A DNA stretch of 64,000 nt from Diphasiastrum complanatum (Eukaryota > Streptophyta > Lycopodiopsida > Lycopodiales > Lycopodiaceae): contig CM055110.1 of the NCBI GenBank assembly GCA_029204225.1, forward strand, positions 15,398,637 to 15,462,636, read 5' to 3'. The notes under the pieces were generated by a model. The model saw only the letters and a program-made list of their open reading frames with translations. It was not told the DNA's origin and made no database searches. Shown here in pieces: positions 10,453 to 21,820 of this stretch; the first letter of the stretch is position 1; each line of letters begins with the position of its first letter. A program made the translations under genes and the position numbers.

Positions 10453-10603
10453 AATTGAATCAATTATCTGATACTGAAATTGATACCACAAATTGAAGAA
10501 TAAGAGCAAATGTGCTCTGATATGATACTTATGAAAAGTATTTAATGATATCGGTTTGATATCATGAAGGATATCAAATAGAAGAGTTCGGATATAACAG
10601 TAT

Positions 10604-10615
10604 GCTCTGATACCA
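10604..10615 (-). other. Primer binding site, initiator tRNA-Met type, minus strand
   Basis: gctctgatacca on the plus strand is the reverse complement of TGGTATCAGAGC. It sits directly against the CA end of the LTR. Confidence 0.85.
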
Positions 10616-11343
10616 TGTTGGACAGAGGGAATGAAATGAGTCAGTCCAAAAGTTGAAGATTGTTAGCAACCTATTGAGCGTAGCAAAATGAGCCTTCTTT
10701 TCTAATGCACGACTATGCCTATCAATAATTGAACAAAGCTATAATGACAAAAGTCATGTTCAATCTTTAAGCGACTAACTTTGAAATCATCAGCACTAAA
10801 GTGATTTTGTAGCCAAACATTGATGTATTGAATATTGTAGTGTTGATGCATTCAACAAAATAGACAAAGCAATAAGAGATTTAGCAGTTACAAATAACAA
10901 CAAAGAAGCATTCATTATGATACTGAATGCAATAAGAAGACAGATTAATTCAGTAAGATAGATTGATTCAGTAAGTAGAATGTAATTTGATGATGAGAGC
11001 ACAAAGCTTTTACACTTCTAAGTGTAGTATCTACCAAAATATTGACACATATCACTATGCATGCATGATTATCCACCTACTTTCTACATGTGGCAATTTT
11101 TCAACTACAAATAGATATACTTGCATGTGTCCATTACAACTTTTTCATGCCTTGCATGTCACATTGAAAATCTTGGACATAATGTATATGTAGTACCTTG
11201 AGTTTCCACTAGCCGAATTTGGCCATTCATTATCCAAAACTACATGCATGTTACATATGACAAGCTAGACTTAATGCATGTGATGTGGCTCGAGTTTGTA
11301 CTAGCAAGTTGTAACAGTACATGCACATTGTAAATCTTCATCA
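10616..11343 (-). repeat. Copia LTR, minus strand
   Basis: On the minus strand it begins TGATGAAGATTTAC after a TTAGGGGT purine-rich run and ends TCCAACA against the primer site. The length, 728 bp, suits a plant copia LTR. The boundaries rest on the PBS at one end and the purine tract at the other, because no second copy is in the window. Confidence 0.7.
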
Positions 11344-11394
11344 ACCCCTAAAGTCAAGATGGATGGCTTTTTTAGTTTCAACATAGCATATACT

Positions 11395-11592
11395 TTCTCT
11401 CGACAAAATGAAATTGAATGTCGATGTATTTAGTCTTGAAATGAAATTTAGAATTGAGACCAAGTTGATATTAGCACAATAGATGGTAGTTAGATAATGT
11501 TGTTTGAACTTTAGATCTTGTAGAAGAAGTCTCCGCCATATGGCTTCTTTGGTTGCTTGTGTTATTGCTACATATTTGGCTTTAGTCGACTT
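11395..11592 (-). pseudogene. Copia RNase H C-terminal remnant
   Basis: The minus-strand frame reads STKAKYVAITQATKEAIW, then LLLQDLKF and TTIYCANIN, the end of a copia RNase H (usually STEAEYVA and YCDNQS). The catalytic-region Asp in CDN is changed to Ala and the frame degrades beyond it. The remnant stops abruptly near 11600, where similarity ends. Confidence 0.7.
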
Positions 11593-11599
11593 CTGCTTT

Positions 11600-14500
11600 T
11601 AGTTGTGCGAAGAAACTGGTGTAGAAATAGTGTTGAATTCATTCTTATTTTCTGAAGCCTTGAAAATTTTCCGTTTGAAGTAGAATGATCTGCATGTGTA
11701 GACTCACTTTTTTGTTCAAATCTGTTTTTCTAGATGAATGATTTGCATGAGTCCATAATGTTTTGGACAGTTTAATTCAGATTTGGCAGCAAGATTTTAT
11801 TGATAGATTGATGAGGAATCGATTTATCCTGTGGGAATAGATTGATTGTTGTTGGAAATCTCGAATTTATGGTTTGGATGTGAGGATTTAAGGCTTTTTT
11901 AGACTAGTCCTCTTGTGTTTCATGCAAACTAAAAACTGAAAAGATGAAATGGATTTGGAAATTGAAGATTCTCTAGAAGAACAGATTAGGAATTGGAAAA
12001 AGTGTTGCATGCAGTTGAGACCCTGTGAAACCATTTTTGGTTGGTGATTGCTGACGGATGAAAGAGTTTAGAACTGTAAAATATACAGTAACTCTTTCTC
12101 TTTCCTTTGGTTCACTGATATGGATTTTAAAAACTCTGAAAAATCGGATATTTTGAAGAGGTTTCCATCTGCTCAGTCCAAAGAGAGGTCATGAAGGTCG
12201 CAATACTGTTAGCAAACCTGCTTTGAAGAGTGGTAACCCTGTAGTTTGAACCTGAAACATGCTTTGGATCTTTTTCCAAACTCGTTCTTAACCTCTATAG
12301 ATCTCTGTACAGCTGCTAATGATGTTATTCAGCTGAGGACTTCTTTTGAAGCATTATCCACTTTGTAGGATAACCTGCGGCAGATAGGAACTTATTAACA
12401 GCTATTGCAGATGATGGGTGGAACATTTGGAAGATAGCATGTAGGATTCTTAGCATTAACTCTGTTGTCAATCCTTTTGTCAAAAGCGCTAGTTTCTGTC
12501 ATTGGCATCAAATCTTGTTAACAGCTGTTCTCTTTATAGGTCGTTGTTGGAGATGCCATGTGGTAGTATTGGAACGCGTTTTTTGGGTACCTGATTGGCA
12601 TCTGTGGTAGAGTGAATGCTAGCCGGTTTTGTGGAACCAATTTTATGAGCATTGAAGCTGTTGGGGCAGGGAATCCCTCATTTTTCTCTGTGGCAGTTTG
12701 GTTTGAAACCTCTTCCTCTCCCTCTGTGGATCGCGTTTTGGAAACGTTGATTACGGTGAGAGGCGGCTGCAGGAGCTGTGTAGAGGGCCGAATCACCATC
12801 GCGTCGCAGGAGCTGTGTGTGGAGCCGGTGAAGACGCGATCCAGACCTTTTACCTGCCATTATCTTCTTCTCTGCCGCGCGATGTTGGCGTCTGTGGCAG
12901 CTGGCCTACTTTTTGCTTTGTAAAACCTTTTTAGGGTTTTTGCATGGGTGAGGGGTCTTTACATGCAATAAAATTTTCCATTTCTTTTTTCCTTAAAGAG
13001 GAATGGGATGCATGGTCTGTGGGGGTCATGACCCTGTCGCATGGCTATCAGTTAGTCCACTGAGTAGTGCATGCCGGTAACCTGGTGATTGCATTCATAG
13101 TTTTTTGCAAAGCGGTTTGATGCATTTGGGATAATGCATGGCTTTTTGTAATGGATTTTTGCTTACATAGCCCGGTTTTTCAAAGGCCTTTGCAAAAAAA
13201 TTTAGATGTAATCACAGTGTTGGTCGATTCGAGAAGAGATTTTTTTTGTAAATCTACCTAAATCGACAGATGAGAATTGAATTACCTATTCTCCTGATCT
13301 TTACCGAGAGAATCTTTGGAGAATAATTTTATTATCCTAATTGCTTATCTATGTGATTGGATCCATGGATTAAGGATCGACAATAAAATATCGTTCTTCA
13401 TGGTAATTTTCTCCAGGCAAGTGCCCTGTAAGTGGAAATTAAATTTCCTGGTACTGTGCTTTTTATCGATTTAACTCTAGAATAGAAATATTCCCAGTAA
13501 ATTAAGTTAAACGATAATTTTTATGGTTCTTCCTTTTTAACTTCGGTGCCACACCGATAGGCTTATTTTAAATGATTTTGATCTTTAAGATTGGGCAAAC
13601 TAAAGCTTTTCAGATATTTGTTAAAGTGAATGAATGGAATAAGGTCGTAATTTTTGGGAGGTAGCTCTATATTCGATTAAAAAAACAAATGTATCGAATA
13701 TTGTGTAGAATACTCGGAACCAAATTTTATTGATTTTGCATTAATTTTGGCCACTTTAACGAAGTAATGAAAATGAACTGGTGTGGTCAAAAGGAAAGTA
13801 CCTAGCATTTACTTGTGTCAATGGAATTTTCGGGGACCTTCGCTAAAGGAATTTTCGGGTGACCGAAAAATCTAAGGGAGGAAGAAAATGAGACACCTGA
13901 GTAGGTAAATGTGGTACTGTTGTGTAATTTGGGTTGGTTAAGAATCCCTGTAAGGAAATTGCATAACATCGGTTTTTTTTGAATTCATTAAGTTGAATTT
14001 ATTTTGAATATCTATAGGACCATGAGTTGACCCTATTTTGTTATGGAAAATTGTGGCATGGAATGAGAATGACACTTGGTTCACATTTGTACTGTGAGCA
14101 CCTTATTCCTAAGAGTTGGAACTCTCAGATGGTAGGAATTCGGGAGTATAGTACCAAGCAAATGGGTTGTTTTATGTGACAGTAAAACCATGTGCAGACT
14201 CTTGTTGCGATCCATTAAGAACAAATTTGGGGTTACTCTGGTATTTGGTGGAATAGGTATGTGCATATCCGGTATTGGAAATCCAGATGAAGTTATGAGA
14301 TCTCTGGATTATCAAATAATGTGGTTAAAGATCTTTTTGAAGATCGGATCCTATATTAGGTATAGGATGGTTAGATAGTCTTTTGATTTTCTGAAGGTCG
14401 GATCTAAAAGCAAAGGACTTTTTTGGAGAGAAAACTGATGGTATGGGACATCAGTGATTTCAAAGAGAGAATTCTGGTGCGAGAATGATCTGTAGGCTAG

Positions 14501-17290
14501 TGGTTAGTATTTACATTAACGGTAATGCTAACAGTTGAAACCATTGGTATGGCCTATTTAGGGTATTTGGAGAGGGTATGAGATATAGATCCGGATTCCT
14601 CAATGGTATCTCATAAATTCCAAATTGGAAACCCTTAAAAACTATTTCTCTATTAATTTTAAACCTCTACTTTTTAGAAATTTCTTATATACGGGACAAT
14701 TGGATTGAGATTCATATAATTCCTTCCAATGTAGAACTTGGTTCTGAAGGACTGTTTAAGTTATATGAATTCATGCTTCCACTTTAGTTTTGTGAATATA
14801 GCTCAGAATCGATTGATGTTTCAATTGATTAAGTGAAATTTAGACTTCTTGAGCCCAAATTATTATCTCTATTTGATAGTTGATTATTGAGAGTAATGTT
14901 TCTATCACTCGGGATAAAATGTTTTATGGTTTTAAGGGGAAAAGTCCAGTTTATACTCGTTACTGACTTTTTTGAATCTTTGATATCTTATATGTTGTCT
15001 CTTGGGAACTTTTTAATCAAAATTGTGAAATTTCTTTTAAAAGGGGGAGAAGAAAATAATAGGAATCAGACTTTCATGGGATCAACTTGTTGCATAGATT
15101 TCTTTTATGGAATCTAGTTTGTGTGCATTGGTGGAACTATCATGTGTGAGTAGAGGAAATCTCTAGTGATCATTTTGAATAATCTGGAACTAGAGGAGAT
15201 TTGGAGGTTTGTGAGCTGTGAGATATTCATGAATATGAGAAGTAATGGTAAAGATTAAATTAGGTTCACTGATTGGCTACCAAGTACCATTTAGTTATGG
15301 ATTGGATCAGTGGAATAAAGCTTTAATCTAAACCTTTTGTCCAAAGATGTTTGTATAAATCAGCCTAATCTTGGTTTGTGCACTAAGATCTGGAGTAGAA
15401 AATGAAGGAATTTTGTTGATAAAAGTATGATGGTTGGAAAACTTATGATGTGGAATTATTCACTTCAAAGATTTCTCAGATATGTTATTTACTCAAGAGA
15501 AATAGAATTTTCTATAGCTGAGTTATGAGATTCTCAGTGATATATGTGAGTAACATCTGCGGATTTTGGAGGAATCTGCCAGATAATGACATATGTGTTT
15601 ATGTACTGGGTCATAGCGAGATTTTTCTCATATGTGCATGATTAATCTTGTGTGGATCTACTATGTATTCCTACTTACTAAGGTTATCTGGTGCACTTAA
15701 CCTATTTGTTGAACATAGACATGTGATCAAGTATTGTGTTTGACAATTACTTGTAGAGTTAACAGATCTGTTCTGATAGATCTATTGGTTAACTTAAAGT
15801 GATTTGGATATGGGTCTAAATGTGGTGTTGTACATGTATAGTTGAGATCTGCACCTAGACATTTAAGATTTCTAAATCATGAATAATTAACTTGAGTAAT
15901 TGATTTACTCCTGTGAAAGTTGATTGGTAAAACGGACAGTGTGAAGAGAATTCACCGCAAACTGTTTGTTTTGTGTGTATTACTTGTAAGACACATAATT
16001 TATGAGTCATTTTGATTCATTAAGGAATTGTGTGCATAGGATATTGATTTCTTGGATGAGTATTTCTCAGTTGAGAAATAGACTTTATTCATTGGTGATA
16101 GTATCCAAGTGAGCTCAATTGGATACTGGATCCTAATGGTGCCAAGAATGGTAAACTGAATTTTGGGAATTCAATAGAACTTTGATATCTCTAGATGTTG
16201 TTCTAGGTGATTGTATTAAAGACATGTGTTATAATGGTCTTTAATTACTTTGTTGATTGTAGAATTTTGGAACTCATAATTTGATTAAGAATCGGGTTTG
16301 GAAGAATATTCTTGGAATCTAGTGATTTTTCTTGTGAAAAAGATTTCAGAATGATTCTTATATTTCCTGAGTTATATGTCGTACATATACTCCAGTATCT
16401 TTCAATGATTAAATATGGTTTTGGAATCTTGTAAATTATGATTGACGAATCATAAGATTCTAAGCGTTTATGATTGACGGATCATAAACTGATACTTAAA
16501 GATCATTTGAAGATTATGGGAAAATGTGAAGATTCTTAAGATAATTAGTCAAGGGTTTAGATCTGTTCTTTGAACTCTAAATTTCTTTACTCTAGCACAT
16601 ACTTGAGGTTGTGTGGATGTCACAGGCCTTTCCATTAAGTAATTGTTTACTTATAAAGAAATGCTTCACTTATAGATTGTAGTCTATAAGTGCTTGTGTA
16701 CAAAGTTCAATCTAAATCTCCAGTTTTGTAGGAGACAGAAAAATCTATTAAGATACGGATAGTTGCTGATTTCTTGCATATGATGCTAGAAATGGGGCTG
16801 TTAACTCATTAGAGTAACTGCAGTACTCTGGTTTGAGTTATGATCGTCTGAGACTTGATGGATCTCCTAGAGATTTTAGATGACTGAATTGTGGTATTTT
16901 AGAATATTTTGGATATTCTAAGAATATTTGTACCAAGAAGCCTTATTTACTGCAAGAAATTGAAATGAAATTTCTTTAGCTTTTGGATTTGATTTATGAA
17001 ATAAAGTAAAATCACCCAAAATTTCATGTAATTGGGATTATATGAAGGTGATAAGTATTTATTTTGGATAAGATCTACCCATTTGAAAGATTTATAGCTT
17101 AGTGTATCTTTTGGAATTTGAATCAGTATTCATGAGTAGGGGCAAACAATTTAAATATTGTTGCATCTCTGAGTACTTATTCAAATGGAAAGATCAGACT
17201 AAAAATAATGGTTCATGGGTAAGATTTGAAAGCTTAAGGAATAGTTTCATGTTTTCTTTTTCCCGTTATGAGGACATAACCTGTTTAAGG
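11600..17290. other. Long intergenic or noncoding stretch, no recognisable gene
   Basis: No open frame exceeds about 110 codons and none resembles a known family. The 12500-12960 segment is locally more GC-rich with short ORFs on both strands, none convincing. From about 13200 to 17290 the sequence is uniform, AT-rich and stop-dense. It ends at a purine tract plus TG at 17287-17301, so it may be the noncoding interior of a large non-autonomous LTR element, but no matching 5' LTR or primer site was found. Confidence 0.5.
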
Positions 17291-17299
17291 GAGGAAGAA

Positions 17300-17789
17300 T
17301 GTTACGGCCATATTCAGTTAAGGACCTGGAATAGTCCTAATATGGTGGACCGACCCTCCAGTATTCGAGATTATTTGTCACGCCTAGATTTTATTCCAAG
17401 TCAAGGCCTGTTGGTAACTAATAATCTTGAGAGGACCTAGACACTCAAATTGAGACATATGGAGTAGTGCATGTGCTTGTGACTGTTATAGGTAGGAGGT
17501 ATGCATGTAGAGTTGTGACCTATTTATAGTTGACCTGCATGGGGATTGCATGTGCTCATGCGCTGGATCCTACTCTCTATATATTGAGGTAGAGATCATC
17601 CCGTCGACGACTTGGTCTAGGTTACCTGATGAGCTCTTCTCCTCTTGCTGTCACATTGGCATGGCTTGGGGGCTAGATCCAGGAGTATTCTCTAGGAGGG
17701 ATCTAGGTTTGGTTGGGTGGTTTTGCTCCAAAGTCTCTCTTGTGTTTTCCTATCCTCATCTTAGAGGATCGTCCCTAGGGGTCTTTACA
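17300..17789 (+). repeat. Candidate LTR, plus strand
   Basis: A purine run (aagggaggaagaa) ends at 17299 and is followed by TGTTACGGCC. A TATA-like tctatatattg lies near 17575, and the segment ends TCTTTACA at 17789. The 5' partner was not found. A looser relative, with ggttgggtggttt near its end, lies at 41310-41700. Confidence 0.45.
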
Positions 17790-17793
17790 ATAG

Positions 17794-18166
17794 TGCACCA
17801 AGAGATACATCAACCTAAGAGAACTCATGTATAAGCATGAAATGAGATGAGAGAGAGAGACGAATCCTTTCTCCCACGAGTTTACATCCTTTTATAGCAG
17901 GTCCATGCATCATTAATGAGCTTGGTTCCCCTCCATAACAAAAACCCTATCATTAATGTGGACTAGATCCAATGTCCCCAACATTCGAATTTGAATCTAT
18001 TAAACTCGACCTCCTACTATTTCCCTCACTTCTAAAATTGGTATTTCAAATGCTTCTAGACTAATATAACTTTGAAAAGTCAAACTCTAAGTCAAATATG
18101 AAAATTGGCCTCAATTGCCAAATAAACAAATATGTCCAAAATAGCAACTAATTGACAAATTCCACA
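17794..18166 (-). repeat. Copia LTR copy 2, minus strand, 373 bp
   Basis: Starts TGTGGAATTTGTC (minus) at 18166 and ends TTGGTGCA at 17794. It has a TATA box (TATAAAAGG) and matches 19668-19996 over about 330 bp with few differences. No target duplication flanks it, and neither side shows a primer site, so it is a fragment or its flanks were replaced. Confidence 0.7.
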
Positions 18167-18167
18167 G

Positions 18168-19187
18168 TGCAACACAATTTCCTATTGAATGGGTAATTTT
18201 TTCAGCTAAGGAGAAACATTTGGAATATTCTCTAAGATTCATAAAAAAAGGACCTCTTTAAACGTATGTCATAAAAAACCATTAAGCATGTGTAAACAAC
18301 TTTTCAAAATTCCTTAAAAACTATGCTTTTGCTTGCAATGTAAAAATAAATAAATATACATATTTTAAGGTTTTCTTATCCAACTCGATGTACTGCATCG
18401 GATTGGTGCTCCAACTCTACACATTATATAAGAAAATTTAATTACTCTACTCATTCTTATGCCTTTAGCACTTGGAATGGTCTAATTCTCGATACATTGT
18501 ATCGATTATGGTAAATTTTGGATATAATTTCTTTCTAAATTGTCTTTTTTAACTAAATTTTCTTTCTTTTTTGTTTAAATATTTTTCAAAATTTTGCTCC
18601 AAAAATGTGTTTTTAAAGTCTAAGCTATCGGTTTTTCAGGCGTAAAAAAAAATTAAGGCTCAAGACAACTCTGCTTATGTCGAAAATTGCCCTCGTGATA
18701 GTACCGAGATTAGAAATAGCTCAGACACACAAATGTAACCCTCTCTTTGAGGGAGGGACATAGATCCACAAGCTAAACGTCAATTAGAGCTTGAAAAGTT
18801 AGCTCTACAACTCTCGGTTTGTGAAATCTTTGTCTCACAAATAATGCAGCTTCTAAAATCTGTGATAAGAAGCCTTTTTGACGAAGCAGTCAATAAATAT
18901 TAGCATTAACGAACTAAGGATTTAGCATATTATGGACATTAGTTGCATTGTTATGAACATTGTTGCATTGAGAACCCATATATATAGTCCTAAAACTTCA
19001 TCTTAAAAAGTTTTGGTATTTTTTATATGCATCAAAATCTTCACAGTATATGAAAATTGGGTCATTGTAATTGTATTTTTACGCAAAAACACTTGTTTTT
19101 TTTAAGCATTGATTTATTCAACTTTTAGAGGGAATCTTCTTAGGGGAAACCTTTTCCATTACCCATTCAATAGGAAATTGTGTTACA
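18168..19187. repeat. 1.02-kb segment with 30-bp inverted terminal repeats
   Basis: 18168-18197 begins TGCAACACAATTTCC and runs on TATTGAATGGGTAAT. The reverse complement of 19158-19187 is the same 30 bases with one difference (C to T at the third base). Between them is AT-rich sequence with no gene. It may be a small TIR transposon, or an LTR of the minus-strand copia whose pol end stops at 19195, with unusually long terminal inverted repeats. Flanking bases (cacag, ctccc) show no target duplication. Confidence 0.55.
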
Positions 19188-19194
19188 CTCCCTC

Positions 19195-19667
19195 TTCAAC
19201 TAGTTTTAGCATAGACTTTGAGAATACTCCAAGTGAAGTCCTATGCTTTGTAAACAAGTCTTTTCCCAATGCTTTGGTGAAGATATCAACTACGCATTCC
19301 TTTGAAGGTACATGTTGAAGCTCCACCTCCTTTGCCATGACTTGCTCCCTCACAAAGTGATATGCCACCTCAATATGATGATTGGGCTCTCTGAAAAATC
19401 CAGCAAGTGAAGATCCTTGATCATCCTCTTGATTCATACCATCTCTTTTGTGCAATGAGTAAGTGCTTTGTACTCGGCCTCACTAGATGACAATGAGATA
19501 GTGGCTTGTTTCTTCGACATCCATGATATAGCTCCATCAAAAATACAATGTGCACTTATGGATTTCCTATCCATTTGATCTCCATCAAAGTTCAAATCTG
19601 AATATCTAAACAAGTAAGGTGATGATCCCTCATACAATATGCCAAAATCTTGAGTTCCCATGATGAA
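19195..19667 (-). pseudogene. Copia connection and RNase H remnant, minus strand
   Basis: Minus-strand pieces read GTQDFGILYEGSSPYLF, SISAHCIFDGAISW, SLSSSEAEYKALTHC and then HHIEVAYHFVREQV and VVDIFTKAL. These are standard copia RNase H landmarks, including the S-S-E-A-E-Y block and the terminal D-x-F-T-K-A-L. A stop after the TKEMV segment and a frame change break it. On the minus strand it ends at gaagagggag, a plausible polypurine tract just before the TGTAACAC start at 19187. Upstream it is fused at about 19668 directly to LTR sequence, so most of pol is deleted. Confidence 0.75.
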
Positions 19668-19996
19668 AATAAGCACGAAATGAGATGAGAGAGAGAAGAA
19701 TCCTTTCTCCCATGAGTTTACATCCTTTTATAACATGTCCATGCATCATTAATGAGCTTGATTTCCTTCCATAACAAAAAAAAACCCTATCATTAATGTG
19801 GACTAGATTCAATGTCTCCAACATTCAAATTTGAATCTACTAAACTCGACCTCCTACTATTTCCCTCACTTCTAAAAGTGGTAATTCAAATGCTTTTAGA
19901 TTAATATAACTTTGAAAAGTCAAACTCTAAGTATAATATGAAAATTGGCCTCAATTGCCAAATAAACAATAGCAAACTAGTTGACAAATTCTCACA
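19668..19996 (-). repeat. Copia LTR copy 1, minus strand, 3'-truncated
   Basis: Begins TGTGAGAATTTGTC (minus) at 19996 after the purine tract ttggtgggggtgtt (20010-19997). It carries the same TATA region as 17794-18166 but lacks the last ~40 bp, where it is joined to RNase H coding sequence. Confidence 0.7.
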
Positions 19997-21199
19997 AACA
20001 CCCCCACCAATAGTAGGGCAACATGTGTCGCCTTTTGACTAATTTAGAATCAAACGTTGTGTGAGTGTATGACCATTTCTTGAACACTAGGTAGAGCAGA
20101 ATGTTTGTTGAAAACTTGATTCGATAGCATGTATTCCTTTGTGCACACACATTGATTTGCAAGTTGCATGTCATAGACGCCTCTATGAATGTCAAAGATT
20201 ATAAAACTATGGGATGATGAGAAACCAAGTCCTCTTTTTCTATGACTCGCAATAGCAAGTTATGAAACAAGTGATACCTATTGTGTGGCTTGACTCCTAT
20301 GTTTCTATGGCCTTCGATAATAGGCCATGAATGTTCCATAATGTCCATCATTATCATCTATTCGTGATATAATACTTCTAAGAGATGAGGGCATTGGAGG
20401 GTTGGTAGATTGCAAGCTATGGCACTTTGAGCTTTAGTTGAGAGTTGGGGGAGGAGTTTATTTTGCACCACAATCACAAGCCCCTCCTATCTCATTGCAT
20501 GACAAATGGATGCAACTTCCAATGTCAGATGAGGCAGGTCGTAGAATAAGTTTTGTATGTGACCAGGTTCTCAACTAAGCCTACATTTTGAAGCCTTCAT
20601 GACCTTCCAAGGGCCCTTTCACTTCCTAGGGATGCAAAAAAGTTTAGCCTTTTACAAAAAAAAAGGTGATTGGCTATAAAAATCTTAACATCAAGCCTCG
20701 AAAGAAATGAAATAAGGAAAAGATAAACTAAACATGATATGACATTTGTTCCTTGATTGGTTCGTAAAAGACCCTAAATCAAGGTGATGTGCATGTGACG
20801 ATTTGACTAATTACCTTATTGAGTTTGACACATGCAGAGATGCTTTGTGAGATAGGACAAGAATGTGATGTAAACAAATGTCAAAATGAATTTTGGCTAC
20901 ATATAAGGCTCCTTGTTGATAGATGCTTGAAGAAAGCAATTCTCGCGTAAGCAAACTTGGAAACAAATTTTAACTACCTACGAAGTTGGATGTCGTCGAC
21001 AATGCTTGCAAAAAGCAAATACCCAAAAAAAACAAGTGAATAATCTGGCGAGAAATTAGGGTTTATCATGCCCAAAATGGGTTTTCCAAATGGGTATAGA
21101 AGGCAAAAAGAAGAGGAGAAGAGCTTAGAATTATATCCTCAAGGGAGACAAGGTAAGGTAGTAGGTATTGAGTGACAAAAGCCCATTTTATTCTATACC
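19997..21199. other. Copia polypurine tract and degraded sequence, otherwise no gene
   Basis: 19997-20010 is a minus-strand polypurine tract. Just upstream on the minus strand (20011-20070) a frame ends KRRHMLPYYWWGCL, which resembles read-through into the tract. The rest to 21200 has no recognisable coding sequence. Confidence 0.45.
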
Positions 21200-21420
21200 T
21201 TTCTAAAAGAAAGGGTGTACACATGCCTTTTAACAAAGGGGTCTGGTCTCAGCCCCCGTGGCATTTGCCGTGCAGTCTACGCTAGGCAACCAACATCCGA
21301 TTTGACTGCTTACGTGGCGTCCCGTGATTGGCGAGCCTCATCAGCTTGGCGCGTACTTAACGCCGATGCTGAGCTGGCCAGTCGTCGTCTTAGCTTTTCC
21401 TTTTTACCTTTCCTTGCTCT

Positions 21421-21487
21421 TTCTTCTTCTTCTTCTTCTTCTACTGTTTCTGTTTCTGTTTCTGTTTCTGCATATGTTTCTGTTTCT
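21421..21487 (+). repeat. Pyrimidine microsatellite, (TTC)n then (TTTCTG)n
   Basis: About seven TTC units are followed by four TTTCTG units, a short break and two more. CT-rich tracts like this are common in plant core promoters and 5' UTRs. The short ORFs that cross it are low-complexity artefacts. Confidence 0.85.
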
Positions 21488-21820
21488 GGAGAGGAAAGCG
21501 TTGATGCGATTTGTGTCGAAGCTGCATACACGTCGTGGCGTTATATTTGAGCGGCAGCAGCAGCGGCAAATTTTTGATATGACGTCGGTCCTGAGAATCG
21601 TGTATCGAAATGGTGGTGTGAGCTTTCTGTCCACGTTTTTTTCCGTCATTCCCCCGTGCTCAAGAATACTGTCAAGAGCTTTTGATGTCGGAACTGCAGG
21701 TTGGGAAGAAAAGAAAGAGGAACTGAACGCGTGTGTGGACGTGACGGTAGCTGTTGTGTCGGTTTTGGTTATACGTCCTGTTGAGTGGATTTAGAAAGGT
21801 TACGGCTCGTTCAGCTAGAG

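Larger units (their letters stand above)
10453..11592 (-). mobile_element. Minus-strand copia locus: leader, PBS, LTR, PPT and RNase H end
   Basis: Read on the minus strand: RNase H end (11592-11395), polypurine tract near 11350, a 728-bp LTR (11343 to 10616), an initiator-Met primer site (10615-10604), then leader up to the chromovirus; gag resumes at 4703. A single LTR is thus flanked by a pol end on one side and a PBS plus gag on the other. This is the arrangement of two elements sharing one LTR, rather than of an ordinary two-LTR insertion. Confidence 0.75.

Noticed and set aside
12518-12923. Overlapping ORFs of 93 and 103 codons in a GC-richer block
   Set aside because: Opposite-strand overlap, no recognisable domain, and the flanking sequence is noncoding-like.
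12951-12963. ggggtctttaca resembling the end of the 17300-17789 LTR, as a possible 5' LTR end
   Set aside because: Only about 12 bases match; upstream sequence does not resemble the LTR and no primer site follows.
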